64,000 bases of DNA from Artemia franciscana (Eukaryota > Arthropoda > Branchiopoda > Anostraca > Artemiidae): NCBI RefSeq assembly GCF_032884065.1, contig NC_088865.1, positions 45,968,185 to 46,032,184 of the forward strand, written 5' to 3'. The translations under genes were made by a program, and so were the position numbers. Positions within the stretch are counted from its first letter, which is position 1. Each line of letters begins with the position of its first letter. This document shows positions 11,890 through 23,345 of the stretch, piece by piece. Under the pieces are notes generated by a model, which ran no database searches, had not been told where the DNA came from, and saw only the letters and a program-made list of their open reading frames with translations.

Positions 11890-12140
11890 TTCAATCAAAT
11901 TTCCCCTCAGCATGTCCTCAGATGTTTATTTCATTGTACCGGAACTTTAAGAGACTGCTTAAAGGGAAAAATTAACTGACCAAAAGGGAATATGTGCATG
12001 GCACTACAATTACTACTATCAGTCCTACTATTAGTACTACAACGGCTCCAATTACTATTTCTGTAAAAACTAATACTAACGCTAAGGGTAGTAAGATGAC
12101 GATTTCCGGAAGTGTTGAGGGTGAAGTTCAACTAAATTAA
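11890..12140 (+). repeat. (ACT)n-cored dispersed repeat, forward copy
   Basis: CTGACCAAAAGGGAATATG leads into an interrupted (ACT/ATT)n tract. The tail GCTAAGGGTAGTAAGATGAC and GGAAGTGTTGAGGGTGAAG follows, then AACTAAAT. It is inverted relative to the copy at 11.0-11.35 kb. Confidence 0.6.
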
Positions 12141-13066
12141 AAATGTTACAAATATACTGCTTACAAATGAGTATATCGATAATATCATAGCAATGCCTAA
12201 TTGTATTGTCATAATTGTATAATCTCATACGTCTTATTATTTCAAATGTCTTTGAACCAGATCTGAAACCGTGAATCTAGTAACTGAAAGCATCAAGTAT
12301 AATCATCAATTAGTATCAATTATATGTGCCAAAAAAAATTTCTGAACTAAAAGATTGTTCGACTTTCAAGCAAGAAAATGTCAGTTGACCAATTATTCAA
12401 ATTCAAATCTAGAGAAGATGAAAGATTGGAAAAGTATTATTTGGATCTGACATAAAATATAAAACTGAGAATTATTAATATAGAATTCATGGGCAGGGAG
12501 TAAAGGAGTGGTGTTACAAACTTTTCAAAGAAGCCTCTTTATTATTAAATTTTTGCATTTTAATTACTTACAGTGACAAAGGGAATGTTTAGTTACTTCT
12601 TGGGGTAAATGCATTCCAAAATATAAACTTAAAAGACTAAAAGATTTTATTCATTTACTCTTTGCTGACAAGGTAGTCCCATCAAGACGGATATATTACG
12701 AGAGAGGAGGGCCAATAATTAAAGTTAGTTTCATAAAATTAGCTAAACTAATATTATGATATCAATCAATTTTCTCGGAAGTTTAGCATTTAGTAACCAT
12801 AGGGACCTCCAACAAAGTGGAATGACTTAATATACATTGTTTTTATTAATATATTTGGAATCTGCATAAAATCCAATTTTCTTTCATTTTTACCTGTGGG
12901 TCTAAATAATAAGTATTGAACTTCAGCAGTTTAGCTCCAAAAAAAGAACTACTGCTACTAAGAACTTTCAAGAGTTCAAACAGCTTTGTTGTCTGTTTGG
13001 GTCAGTTAGTTTCACCATAAAGATATGTTAACAGTAGCACGGGTATTTTCCACCATATTAAAATAT

Positions 13067-13129
13067 TCTCATAGATCTTATTATTCCAAATGTCTTTGCG
13101 CCAGATCTGAAGCCGTGTATCTAGTAACT
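13067..13129 (+). repeat. 63-bp direct duplication beside an exon
   Basis: This block, starting TCTCATAGATCTTATTATTC, matches 12223-12285 over 63 bases with only a few differences and the same length. The second copy ends 19 bases before the acceptor of the following exon. The intervening 780 bases show no obvious second similarity. Confidence 0.75.
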
Positions 13130-13148
13130 AAATATGACTTTCTTACAG

Positions 13149-13676
13149 GCCAAAGAAACAATGAAACTAACTAGCACCGATGGAAACTTCAGTCCTGATA
13201 CTGACAAGAACGGAATTCAAGGAACCTTAGACAATATCATTCCTAATCTTATGGCAGTATTAAAACCTACCCTATTAGCTCCAGTTGTCGTTCCTTCACC
13301 TGTTCATGCAGCAGCACTAGTGCCTCATCAGCAGGACGAACCAAACCCTACCCTAGTAGCTTCAGTTGTTGTTGCTGCACCTGTTCATACAGCAACACCA
13401 GTGCCTCATCAGCAGCAAATAGCTCCTATCTTTACCCATGCTCGACAAACATCTGATACAAATGATCAGTCTGACCCCAATGGAATCATCAAGCAACATC
13501 CACAAGTATATCAGTTCTCTTTTGTTGCTCCTACTCAAAACACAAAAATCGAACACCTGAATCAAGCTCGTACTCTACTTCATACCCTTCCCCAGCTTGC
13601 AATCGGACAGTTCCAGTCTCATTCTTTCCAGCCACAATCTTTTTACTTTGGCCCACAATTTACTTCATTTAATTAG
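13149..13676 (+). CDS. Cuticle-like protein, last exon
   Basis: The acceptor CTTTCTTACAG ends at 13148. The exon begins in phase 0 (AKETMKLTSTDGNF), exactly continuing the preceding exon's ...NGNFK, and runs 175 codons to TAG at 13674-13676. After about 40 residues comes a low-complexity region with two related blocks, ending VHAAALVPHQQ and VHTATPVPHQQ. A Q/F/S-rich tail ends SFYFGPQFTSFN. The position after the intron should carry the second half of an RR domain, but the usual GKYGY-like core is not visible, so the domain is divergent or the assignment is loose. Alanine/valine/proline/histidine repeats are common in cuticle proteins. The intron (10819-13148) holds a hAT derivative and two inverted repeats. 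Confidence 0.6.
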   Translation, partial: AKETMKLTSTDGNFSPDTDKNGIQGTLDNIIPNLMAVLKPTLLAPVVVPSPVHAAALVPHQQDEPNPTLVASVVVAAPVHTATPVPHQQQIAPIFTHARQTSDTNDQSDPNGIIKQHPQVYQFSFVAPTQNTKIEHLNQARTLLHTLPQLAIGQFQSHSFQPQSFYFGPQFTSFN

Positions 13677-15043
13677 GTACAGAACGAGACATTCTTTGGT
13701 ATTTTTTTTTTTTTTTTACTTGCAAATAGACAAGTTCTTATAATATTTCTGACTTTTTATAAGCTTCCGTCATCAGGCAATTGATATAAGCACAGCGCTA
13801 CAATTCTAACTCGGAGATGCTCTATTTCTCTTGAACTATTAGTCGTGTTCTCATCCAGAAACCGAATTGGAAACAAAAAAAGCAAGGGAAATGCAAAAAT
13901 GACACAGTGTATATTTATTTACTTTCATTCATTAGTTTTACAACAATAAAAATAGAATTCATAAGAATATTGATTAATATGTACAAAAAGCCAACAAACC
14001 CCAAGATTTAACTAATGGTCTGTATAATAATAGCTAATATATAATCTAAAATCAATTCAAATGCAAAATAGTCAGCTTATCTTTAGGAAATATCAGATTG
14101 GACTTAAAACAGCACCCAAAAAGCAAATCATCACTAATGAAAATTAGTTAATTGCTAATCTTAAAATGGCTAATTAATTTTTGGTTATTTCTTGAATTAC
14201 AATACAAGCAATTGACTAGATTATTCTATATTAATCTCAATTTGAGATGTATATAATAATTAGTTATTATTACATATAATTACCTTGTGGACTGCATTTT
14301 TACGCAAACTGTAATGTTAAATTAGTACCATCTTTTTAAATATATTACAAAGGGTTGCCAACTTAAGTATTTTTAATTATTTTAGTGTGAGCTTCGGGCT
14401 CCGCAAACAGCCTCCATATCGTAGAATTTTTAGTTTCCCTAGACGGAAATTAATCATTTGACCCATGATTAATTTAGGAATATTGAATGAATTATATCAT
14501 AAGATATTTGAATATCAGTATATTGGTTTAGAGTTAGCTCCCAAAATGCCTAGAACCAAAAACAGATAGCGTTACTTCTTTTTTAAATAAATTTTCCAAA
14601 CACGAAACCATCACCGAAAAAAAAATTGAACAGTAGTCGTTTACCCGGAGTAGGAAATAACAAGCCATACACTTGAATTCAATGGCAAAAGTAGATAACT
14701 AATGCCACATCTTTTTTCCTTTTATCGCATTATTTTAGAGGCTTTGCTCTTAATAGTATCTGTTTCAAAGACAAATTTTTTCCAACACGAATGTATAAAA
14801 ATGTTTCTGATTATAAAACTCAAGTGACAAGTTTCTCGTCAAGGAGATAGGTCCTTTGAAAGTCCAAAAAATATTACCATCATAAAAATCTTTGAAAAGA
14901 TAACATTGTCTTTGATGGTGGTTGATTATTAATCCCCCCCCCCAATAAAGAGCTGAAAAACCTGACGAAAAAATCGTAATGAAAAAGAGCTGAAAAATTG
15001 GTCTTTAAAAGTCAGCTTAAATAACTGACTTTTTTATTTTATG
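13677..15043. other. Spacer and probable 3' UTR, no gene recognised
   Basis: The first part is presumably the 3' untranslated region of the cuticle-like gene; an AATAAA-type motif occurs near 13945. The rest is AT-rich and shows no element ends or coding character. Confidence 0.4.
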
Positions 15044-15593
15044 TTTGTTTTTTTCACAGTTAAAAAAAAGTTTGGAAGAATAAGAAAATATATCTGCAAA
15101 CCAAGATTAGAATATCGGAAGCAACAGTGATGGCAGTGCTCAAATATGGCTCTGAAGCATGGGCGCTCCGAAAAGCGGACGAAAATTTATTAGATGTTTT
15201 CCAGAGAAATTGCATACGGAATGTTCTGGGTACCCGGCTAACTGACCGTATTTCAAATAGTAGGCTGTACGAAAAATGTGGTTCAATCCCGCTTTCTCGG
15301 GCTATAATCAAAGAAAGGTTGAGATGGCTAGGCCACTTTCTGCGGATGAAGTATGTCCGATTAGCGAAGATTGTCCTTTTTGGCCTACCGTTTGGGGCCA
15401 CATGGAAAACAGGTCGTCCTCGTCTGGGGTGGGAGGATGTCATAAATAAAGATTTAAAAGTAATGGGAATTTCCTCGGAGGGTGAAAAGAGGGAGGCCTA
15501 GAATAGATTAGGTTGGAAGAGGAGCGTGCGTAGCTGTGTTGGCCTCAGGCAGCTTGGTGCTGCAGTGAGTTATTAGTAGTAGTAGTAGTAGAA
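15044..15593 (+). mobile_element. LINE 3' fragment, family B (RTE-like)
   Basis: A 5'-truncated LINE reads KYGSEAWALRKADENLLDVF, then RISNSRLYEKCGS, RLRWLGHFLRM and GRPRLGWEDVINKDLKVMG, the C-terminal region downstream of the reverse transcriptase of RTE-like elements. A stop replaces a codon at 15499-15501, after which the frame continues NRLGWKRSVRSCVGLRQLGA. The element ends in a (TAG)n tail at about 15572-15592, as expected of RTE elements with microsatellite 3' ends. Close relatives lie at 46.1-49.5 kb and 51.4-52.2 kb. No target duplication was recognised. Confidence 0.85.
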
Positions 15594-16911
15594 TGATCGA
15601 GCGGACCGAGTTTTCTTGGAAAAATTATACTAACTGTGTTAATTTTTTTTTTTAGTGTTTTGAAGCGTGATTACCATCTAAGTTTAATTGCCATTAAAAA
15701 CACAAAACGTCAATCTTATTACACTCAGAATAAGTAATAATCAAGTCACTGTACTTCTTAAGTGGTCAATTGTAATGAATTAATCTTTTGTTGTAAACCC
15801 ATTAGAGAAACTGGACCATTCCTAGGTTAGTGTTTTGCGGTACAATGATAGTATGTGAATACGTATAACAGTATCATTTCTAAAATGTTTGCTTTTGTAA
15901 ATTCTAACCAATCCTGAAATTAAAAAAACAAAATTTCTTCTTCCCCAACTGCCTTCAGTTTCGTTTCACCAATAAAATTTGGTTCGTTAACATTATTGCC
16001 TTGAACATGTGCCAAAGATATTGACGTAAACCCGCAGGAATTTTTTCTAAAACTTTTCAGAAAAATTTGACAAATTCTACCTACTTATAGGGCTAAATAT
16101 AGAACTAATTTAGAACCTGGACAAAATTCAAAGAGAAATCATCTCAAGCGAAGAACAAAGAAAATTAGAATTTATGTGTTGCATTAGAAGGAGGAATTTT
16201 GGGGGATTTAATTAATTCTTGGCTAAAAAAATTTGCTGGAGTTTTTTGAGCTTATAGGCCTAAATATACAGCTAAATGAAATTTTGTGGAAAATTACAGC
16301 AAAAAGAAAAAAATACAATTGTGATTACATTGAAAGGGGTTATTGGGGGATATTCTGTTATCGAGTATAACATAATTCATGTAAAAACTAAAATATATAA
16401 TAACTAAAATACCTTACATTCCTATGTAAATAAATCGTAAATCTACATTTCAGGAATAATGTTCACATAAAGAACCAGGATATTTTCAAAATTCAATTAA
16501 AATTAACTTAAGTTCATTATTAAATTATATATTAATATAAATTAATTCATTTAATTCAAATAATAATATTAATAATATAAATTATTCATTATTATTTGTT
16601 TCATTAAAAAACAACGGATGTGGCACAATTATAGGCAATTTGTATTACTAAAAGTCAAAGATGGACTACTATGGTAGCCCCTTTCTGTATTTTAGGGGCA
16701 AAATACTTTATGTGCAATTTTGACTAATATAAATGACTAATACTTAATAATACAAATTATTGAGTTTAAAAATAACCTTCCACTATTTTGTGGGAAGGAA
16801 ACGCTGTTGCAGTAAACTTTTAAACGGTGATATTTTCTCACCAAATTTGCCATCAGGGAAGCTTAGTTCGTTTACTTTTTACTATTTTGAACAAGATGTT
16901 AACGTTTTTGA
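15594..16911. other. AT-rich spacer, no gene recognised
   Basis: Very AT-rich around 16490-16600 (runs built on ATTAATAATATAAATT). No supportable gene or element. Confidence 0.45.
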
Positions 16912-17019
16912 GGGGTTGGTTGCCCTCAAACCACTTTCCAATATCTTCCTCTTTTTCCAGCTAAAAAGAGCATGGGTTTGGGGTTGGTTGCCCTCAAACC
17001 ACTTTTCAATATCCTCCTC
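16912..17019 (+). repeat. Short tandem duplication, 68-bp period
   Basis: The block GGGGTTGGTTGCCCTCAAAC with its continuation occurs at 16912-16951 and again at 16980-17019, with two or three differences. It is a local tandem duplication with no recognised function. Confidence 0.8.
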
Positions 17020-17027
17020 AACATGCT

Positions 17028-17134
17028 GCGGGATTTTGAACTTACTGATCCCAGTCCTTCTTAAGATACCGCAGTTACGCCTTTTTGATAAACTGTATGT
17101 GCAGAGTGTCTTTTGTTGCAGTTCAAAATCCCGC
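17028..17134. repeat. 14-bp perfect inverted repeat around 79 bases
   Basis: GCGGGATTTTGAAC at 17028-17041 is exactly complementary to GTTCAAAATCCCGC at 17121-17134. The whole is 107 bp and could be a tiny DNA-transposon derivative or a hairpin. No target duplication was identified. Confidence 0.7.
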
Positions 17135-17304
17135 TAAAAATTGCCTGACATTTTCTATGTTACTCCAATTAAATTTCCTATTAATTTCAGAAGCAGATAA
17201 GCAGAGATTTGCGTACAATAAGTTTAATGCACAAATAAATAAAATTAAGTCTAACAAAAGAAAAAGCACCCGACTTATATTCAAACGTAATTCCTAGAAG
17301 ATTT

Positions 17305-17352
17305 TCATTTGTAAGCAGGATACGCGGGGGGTGCATATGCTGGAGGGGGTGC
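17305..17352 (-). CDS. Proline-rich YAPP protein, 15-codon last exon
   Basis: On the minus strand an acceptor with a good pyrimidine tract (TTATTTTTATTTTAG) ends at 17353. The exon then reads APPPAYAPPAYPAYK followed by TGA (17305-17307). The peptide has exactly the composition and Y-A-P-P rhythm of the large exon at 21138-22145. Both junctions are phase 0, so the two join without changing frame. This very short exon would be missed by length-based gene finding. A chance match is unlikely because the GC-rich proline codons stand out from the AT-rich surroundings. It supplies the natural C-terminus of the protein. Confidence 0.8.
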   Translation of the reverse strand, partial: APPPAYAPPAYPAYK

Positions 17353-20300
17353 CTAAAATAAAAATAATTTGTCAGAGTTTGCTCGAAACTGAGCAATAAG
17401 TTGGCAGTTATGTCTCTTTAGTTCATCCACTTTCTAATCCTTTATTCGTTCAATTCTTCTTCCTTATATTCATTAGAAACTTACTGTTTGTATTTTTCCC
17501 AATTGATTATAATCAATTTAGTTTTATTAGTCAATTACGTGCTATATGGCAGTGCATAAAAACGAACACAATAAATAATTAATGCTTAGCCCTGTTCAGT
17601 GCGACTAATTAAACTAATTCGAATTTATAAGCATTATCCTTGGTTAATTTGTTTTAAGTTATTTCTTTAGATATCTACAAACATAATGACACTTGTAAGA
17701 GGTTGTGTTTAGTTCGAATATTGTCAATGAACTATATGGTCTAAAGCAGTATATTAGAGCAAAACATTTGTTTAGTAAATAATTGACGCTTATCATTGTT
17801 CAGCCATACGAATTATATTAATTTTTGTTCATGAACCTTCTTATTTTGTAATTGTAATTAAGTCTTCTGGCATCAGTGTAGGCACCTGTTATAATAATTA
17901 TGACTTTTGATAGTTTTTGGTTGATGGATTATGTTCAGTTTCACTTTTGCCGACGAATTATGTGCTTTAAATCAGTATGTGAGAGGCTCTCACGTAGGCT
18001 CGCACTGAGAGCAAAAACATTTTGTTAAACGAAGTATTAACGCTTATTCTTGTTCAGTCTGACGAATCAGATTAATTAATATTGTTCATCCTTTCAATTC
18101 TGTTATTATATTTAAGTTATCCGTTACCTGTTTAAATATCTGTTATTACAATTAATATTTTTGCTAATTTTCCGCTAATTTCTTATGCTCAATTTGACTT
18201 CTGCCAATAAGTTTTGTGCTTTAAATTAGTAGACGAAAGCACAAACATTTTTGCAGTGATTGAATTAACGTTTATCCCTTTTTAATCCAATCACTGAGAC
18301 GAATTCTGATCCTTCAGCGTTTTTACTTGCTATCATATATCTATAGTTATAATATTTGCCAGTTCTTTTTCGTCCATCTTTCACTGGTAGATTTTATCAA
18401 ATTTGCCGTTATTAATAAGGCTTATACTTTACAGTAGTAAATGAGAATAAGATCATTTACTTAATATAGTTAAAAAATTTTGAATTTATTTGCAAACCTA
18501 GTATTTTTCCATTACCTTTATGCGGACACGCGGCGAAATAATAAAAATGGAATTTCCAAAATTCAAAAATAGTTTTTTTTTTCCAATGTACACAATAGAA
18601 ATAAATTTTGTTAAATTTTACTAACTCTTCGAAGAATTAAAAAAAGTGTTTAAGAGAGAATGGCTTCAAATATGAACTTGATCGAAAATGTCACAAAGTA
18701 TCTTTTGAATTTTTCAACCGTGTTGTGTATGTACCATTTAAACAAGAAAGCTTTGAATTTTACTCATCAACTCTAATTGTATGCGAGTAAGAGATTTTAC
18801 TCTTTCTCATTACCAATGTACTAATAAGCTAAGAAAAGAAATGTGCAAGCCACTCGTACCTAGAAAGATAATGTTCACTAAAATTGGAGATATTTTGGCT
18901 TATACCCGAGCCATACTATAGTCGCACTTGTGAAAACTCACAATCCTAAGATTAAGGGCCGATTAGATCGTCAATTCTAACTTTCATATTGGGAACCTGA
19001 TCGTCAATTTTGGCTTCTATTTAAGACCGTATCCTCAATTTCGAGTATCAATCTGATAACCACACTTTACTTTGGTTTTAAAATCTAAAGCATGTTAATG
19101 GATTTTATCTTTTCAGGATATAGGAGAAAATTCAAAAGTTGCAATAATTATTTATTCTTTGCGTCTGTAGAAAATGGAAATCACCTTACAAAAAAATATT
19201 ATATCTAGTTCTCTTTTTTTAATCTGATGTTCCATATTGATGTTATTTTCCTAGACAACTGCAAAACACTTAAGATTGTATTTTTTTAGGGGGAGGGGTC
19301 ATGTAAAATAATAAAATGAGCAAAATTTGGGATAAATTTCCTGAATTTTACAAAATGTGGGTTGTAAATATTCCCCTTACTAATTATTTAAATATTGTGA
19401 AAAATTTCAATTCTTTATATTGTTCGATTCGACATTTTTTCAATTAGTATTGTAAAATTTGTTTTCCTTTTCATTATCATATAACTGGGAACACAAATTT
19501 TCAATGGAAAATGCCATATGAGTCTTACGAAAGAGATTACGAAATAGAGCAGTAATATACTGCTTATCCTGGAACCTTATTTTAGACATTAGTAACCAGT
19601 CGGTTGTAGTCAATAACGGCGCATCGATGATCAAAGAGGTTTGTAATATCCTTGTTTGTGATACAAGTCCCGAGAGAAATTCTCTGATGAAACCCCTATT
19701 ACAAACGATTATAGCACCAATAATTGGTTCGTATTTTGTTGGGTTGAACACTGTTCGACTTTCATTTGCAATCTATGACTGACAAATAAGAGGGGACAAT
19801 TAAGGCATTAATTTAAAATTGAAAAAGATGGAAGCCTAGGAAAGCAATTTTCATATCTGTTTAATGAATATGATGAAAGATGCACAGACATAACATTCAG
19901 AGACGAAACTTAGTCAGAAACAAACTAGTATTGATATTGTTTTTTAGCAATTTCTTGTAATATCAATTTTCTGCTTCTGCTCAACTAGTACCACATTAAA
20001 ATTGCAGTTAGCAAAAATTAATTGGAATATGTTTGAATAAGAGTATTTATTGTTCTCTATTGAAGTGGTTTGAACTTGAAAATGAATGTCTTATAGAAAA
20101 TTAAGCATTCTGGCAAAACCTCAGAGCCTTTGAAAGTCGTCAAAAATTTGGTTAGTCTTTGTTAACATTTCTTCTTTTTGTTTTACTTGTTTGGATTAGT
20201 AGGTCATGGAAATGTTTCCACTTAACCTCACCACCAAACTCAAATTCCGAGGCATACAATGTGGTGCTACCAGCTGAGTTTCAACTTTGGGTCACCAAAA

Positions 20301-21137
20301 TTTACCAATCTGATATCAAACCCACTACAAGACGCCTTTACTAATAGATAAATATTCCTAGAATTGTCAATCTTTAAAAGGATGAGTTGCAGCTTATTGA
20401 GCCCTGAAGCACAATAAAGAAATAATTCATTGCAACAAATTTCAGTAAAGGCTTTTGAACGCAATTCAATTTCTGCATTTGGCTATTACACGCAAAAAGT
20501 TACAAGATCAATTGTTAAGCTTCAAGCTGTTTACAAAATGGTAGATTTTAATTTTAAATACCCAAAAGAACATATCATGAGCGAAACCCCTCCCATTACC
20601 TCTTCTAATATCTGGAAATACAAGTAAAAATTAGCATGCTGGTAATAATTATATCATCTTGCTTACGATTTTTCGTATCCTCTGGAAGAATAGGAGGAGA
20701 ACTCAAATCTCTATGGCTACAATAAAGAAATAATGTTTCATCACAGTTTACTTAAAAAGAACCAGAGAAAAAGTAACTCATTCCCGATAATACTAGCCTA
20801 ATATTACAAAAAAAAACAAACAATTGTGTAAAATGGGATATAAAAAATATAGGAGACTTTAAAAAATTAGTTTCCTATAGATGTCTAAAAGATCGTGTTC
20901 TGTTTTATATTTGTATTTTTTTATGTTACTGACGAGACGTGTGCCACAAATACATGTTTAATAGCTGTGTTTTTAGCTAGCTATCTTTACAATAAAAATT
21001 TGAAGACAAATTTTGAGCCCGTTTCACAAATTTTTGAACAATCCTAGGATTATTGATTGGAAATTTGAGCACAAGCTGATTATAAAGACAAAACAAAACA
21101 AGCTGACAGAAGAAACAAGGAGGCAAAGAATACTTAC
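17353..21137 (-). other. Intron of the proline-rich gene
   Basis: A 3.8 kb interval between the GTAAGT donor at 21132-21137 and the TTTTAG acceptor ending at 17353. It contains an old tandem repeat (17.5-18.3 kb) and AT-rich sequence. A 103-codon minus-strand frame at 19440-19751 has no recognisable features. Confidence 0.65.
17520..18320 (+). repeat. Decayed tandem repeat, about four units of 200-255 bp
   Basis: A landmark of the form AACGCTTATTCTTGTTCAG followed by GACGAAT recurs at about 17582, 17785, 18039 and 18267. It is preceded each time by a version of GTGCTTTAAATCAGTA and GCAAAAACATTT. Units have diverged strongly, so this is an ancient array. It is not a recognised satellite. Confidence 0.7.
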
Positions 21138-22145
21138 CGGATAAGCAGGAGCTTCATAGGTGGCATACGCTGGGGGAGGAGCATATTCAGGCACAGGTGG
21201 ATTGTACAAAGGAGCCTCGTACATTGGCGGAGCCGGCGGAGCATACGTGGGTACATCGTATGTGGGAGGTGCATATACAGGAGGTGCTGGTGGAGCGTAT
21301 GCAGGAGCCTCATATACTGGAGGAGGAATTGCAGGTGGGGCTGGTGGAGCATATACAGGAGGCTCGTACATTGGAGGGGTATATGCAGGTGGGGCTGGTA
21401 GAGTGTATGAAGGAGGTTCGTAAACTGGTGGTGCAGGTGGAGTAAACAGAGGTGCAGGTGGAGCATATGTTGGAGCGGAAGGAGCATACACAGGGGGCTC
21501 ATATGGTGGGGGAGTATATGCAGAGGGTGGGGGTGGCACATTATATGTAGGAGGTGCTGGTGGTGCATATACAGGAGCTTCCAGGGCTGGAGGAGAAGGT
21601 GGTGCTGGTGGAGCATATGCAGGAGGTGTAGGTGGAGCATATACAGGAGGTGCAGGTGGAGCATATACGGGAGGTGCAGGTGGTAGTGGTGGAATATATG
21701 TAGGGGGTGCTTGTGGAGTATAAATAGGGGGCACAGGTGGAGGTGGTGGAACATATTTAGGAGGGGCTGGTGGAGCATACACGGGGGGTATAGGTGGAGG
21801 TGGTGGAATATACTTAGAAGCTGCTGGTGCAGCATATACAGGGGGTGCAGGTGGTGGTGGTGGAATGTACGCAGGTGGTGCAGGTGGAGTGTAAGCAGGC
21901 GGTGGTGGTGGTGGAGCGTACACAGGGGGTGTTGGCGGGGCATATAGAGGTGGTGCTGGTGGAGTATATACTGGAGCAGGTATCGGAAGTGCAGGAGCTG
22001 GTGGAGAGTATTTTGGAGCTGGTAATGGCAAGTTTGGAGCATACACAGGCGGGGCTGGTGGTCCATAATATGCTTCTCTCTTGTAGTCAGATATAGCTAC
22101 CGACCTCATTGGCGCTGCGGTCTCCATCAAAGAATCTTCACGAGC
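21138..22145 (-). CDS. Tyrosine/proline-rich YAPP structural protein, main exon
   Basis: On the minus strand the acceptor GGTTTTTAG ends at 22146 and the donor CCG|GTAAGT begins at 21137. The exon is exactly 1008 bases, 336 codons, phase 0 at both ends. It starts AREDSLMETAAPMRSVAISD, then becomes a degenerate repeat of Y-(A/T/I)-PP-(A/P)-P-PP, with tens of YAPPAPPVYAPP-like units, and ends EAPAYP. An upstream exon encoding the start and probably a signal peptide is expected but was not found. The frame also has an internal ATG at 22109-22111, but the acceptor and upstream codons argue for a spliced start. Such Pro/Tyr/Ala repeats suit an extracellular or cuticular matrix protein, with tyrosines available for cross-linking. 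That role is inferred from composition only. The last exon is at 17305-17352. Confidence 0.8.
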
Positions 22146-22724
22146 CTAAAAACCAAACAGAATTGAAGCTAAAATGCATAACATGATCCTAATACTAATT
22201 TTCACCGTCAAGATAGAGGTTAAATTTCGTTTCAGTAAAGAATAGTATGTAAATTCCCGAATTTTGAGGCAGTAAATGACGCCCATAGAAGTGCGGTTGC
22301 TTCATCTCAGCCTCTAGTAGTCCAGAAACATAAAATTGTAGGACGTTATACAAGTCAGAAAAAATAGTGTTTCTTTCAGTATATTTTAAAGCTTTGGTGA
22401 TCTTTCTAAGAATTTTTAAGATTGTCCCACGCTCCCAACTTATGCATGTACCAAGAAAAGCAACTTGGAAAGTTCTTGAAGTATTACTACTTCCAAGAAA
22501 AAGGAAAGAAAAGGAATTATGGAAAACCTTCATTAAACTCTCAGTAACTGACGTATGATAATAAAGGATTTTAGTTTGAACAATGATTTCAATCACGCTG
22601 GGAGGGCCTCCTTTTATCCTCACGCCTTTTGTCTTCTGTTTTCTTTTTTATCTTTTTGTTTTGCTTTTCTTGTCTGGAGATATGTTGGATTTACGTTTTA
22701 TTAATAAATCTTTTATATCAAATA
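22146..22724. other. Upstream intron of the proline-rich gene or spacer
   Basis: A 142-codon minus-strand frame (22195-22623) lacks coding composition and known motifs, so it is treated as chance. Its 3' part borders the dispersed repeat that follows. Confidence 0.4.
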
Positions 22725-23345
22725 GTTCATGGTAGCGAACTGTAACATAAGGAGTGATGCGGCACAATAGTAACCGAAAACGTAAGAAACCGAGTCTTGG
22801 TGACAATAGACATATCAAAAGGATTGAATTCTGATGTTCGTTCAAAATACGTAAAGTTCATCAAATATATTGGTACCCATCAAAATTTACGAGCCTGATA
22901 AAATTTGCCCTATTTCTTGAAAAAGGGTGAAAAAACCCCAAAGATCAAGTGATCTTTACCAAAATCACTCCATCAGATTCTACATATCAGAGAACACTAA
23001 TGTAGAGGTTTCAAGCTCTTATGTGCAAAAATGTGGAATTTTGCATTTTTGCCAGAAGAAAGATCAGGGATGCGTATTTGTTTTTATTTTATTTTTGTCC
23101 AGGGTGATCATATCAAACCAGTGATCGTAGAAGATTGGAACACGGCTCATTTGATCCAAAATCGAATTTTCTATTGCCTTTTTTAAGTGATCAAAATATA
23201 AGAGGAAAGCTAGCCCCTCTCTTACGCTATTTTTTCTACAAAGTCGTCCGATCAAAACTTTGTGATAACCATTTTCTTCAGGATAGTCGAAAATTCTAAT
23301 AACTATGTCATTGAGGATGACCTAGCCCCCTGCCGTCCCTTTTGG
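22725..23345 (+). repeat. Dispersed repeat family 2, copy 2
   Basis: It begins near TTCATGGTAGCGAACTGTAA and GCGGCACAATAGTAACCGAA, then contains the frame IRFYISENTNVEVSSSY followed by CGILHF. That frame matches copy 1 at 4.2-4.55 kb and the decayed copy near 50 kb. It is an interspersed element of unknown class; no target duplication was recognised. Confidence 0.6.

Noticed and set aside
19440-19751. 103-codon minus-strand open frame in an intron
   Set aside because: No motif, no splice context and composition like the surrounding AT-rich DNA.
21134-22066. Long alternative frames on both strands across the proline-rich exon (His/Leu-rich minus frame, Gly/Val-rich plus frames)
   Set aside because: They are shadows of the repetitive YAPP coding frame, kept open by codon periodicity.
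22195-22623. 142-codon minus-strand open frame next to the proline-rich exon
   Set aside because: Lies in probable intron, composition not coding-like and no in-frame splice to the exon.
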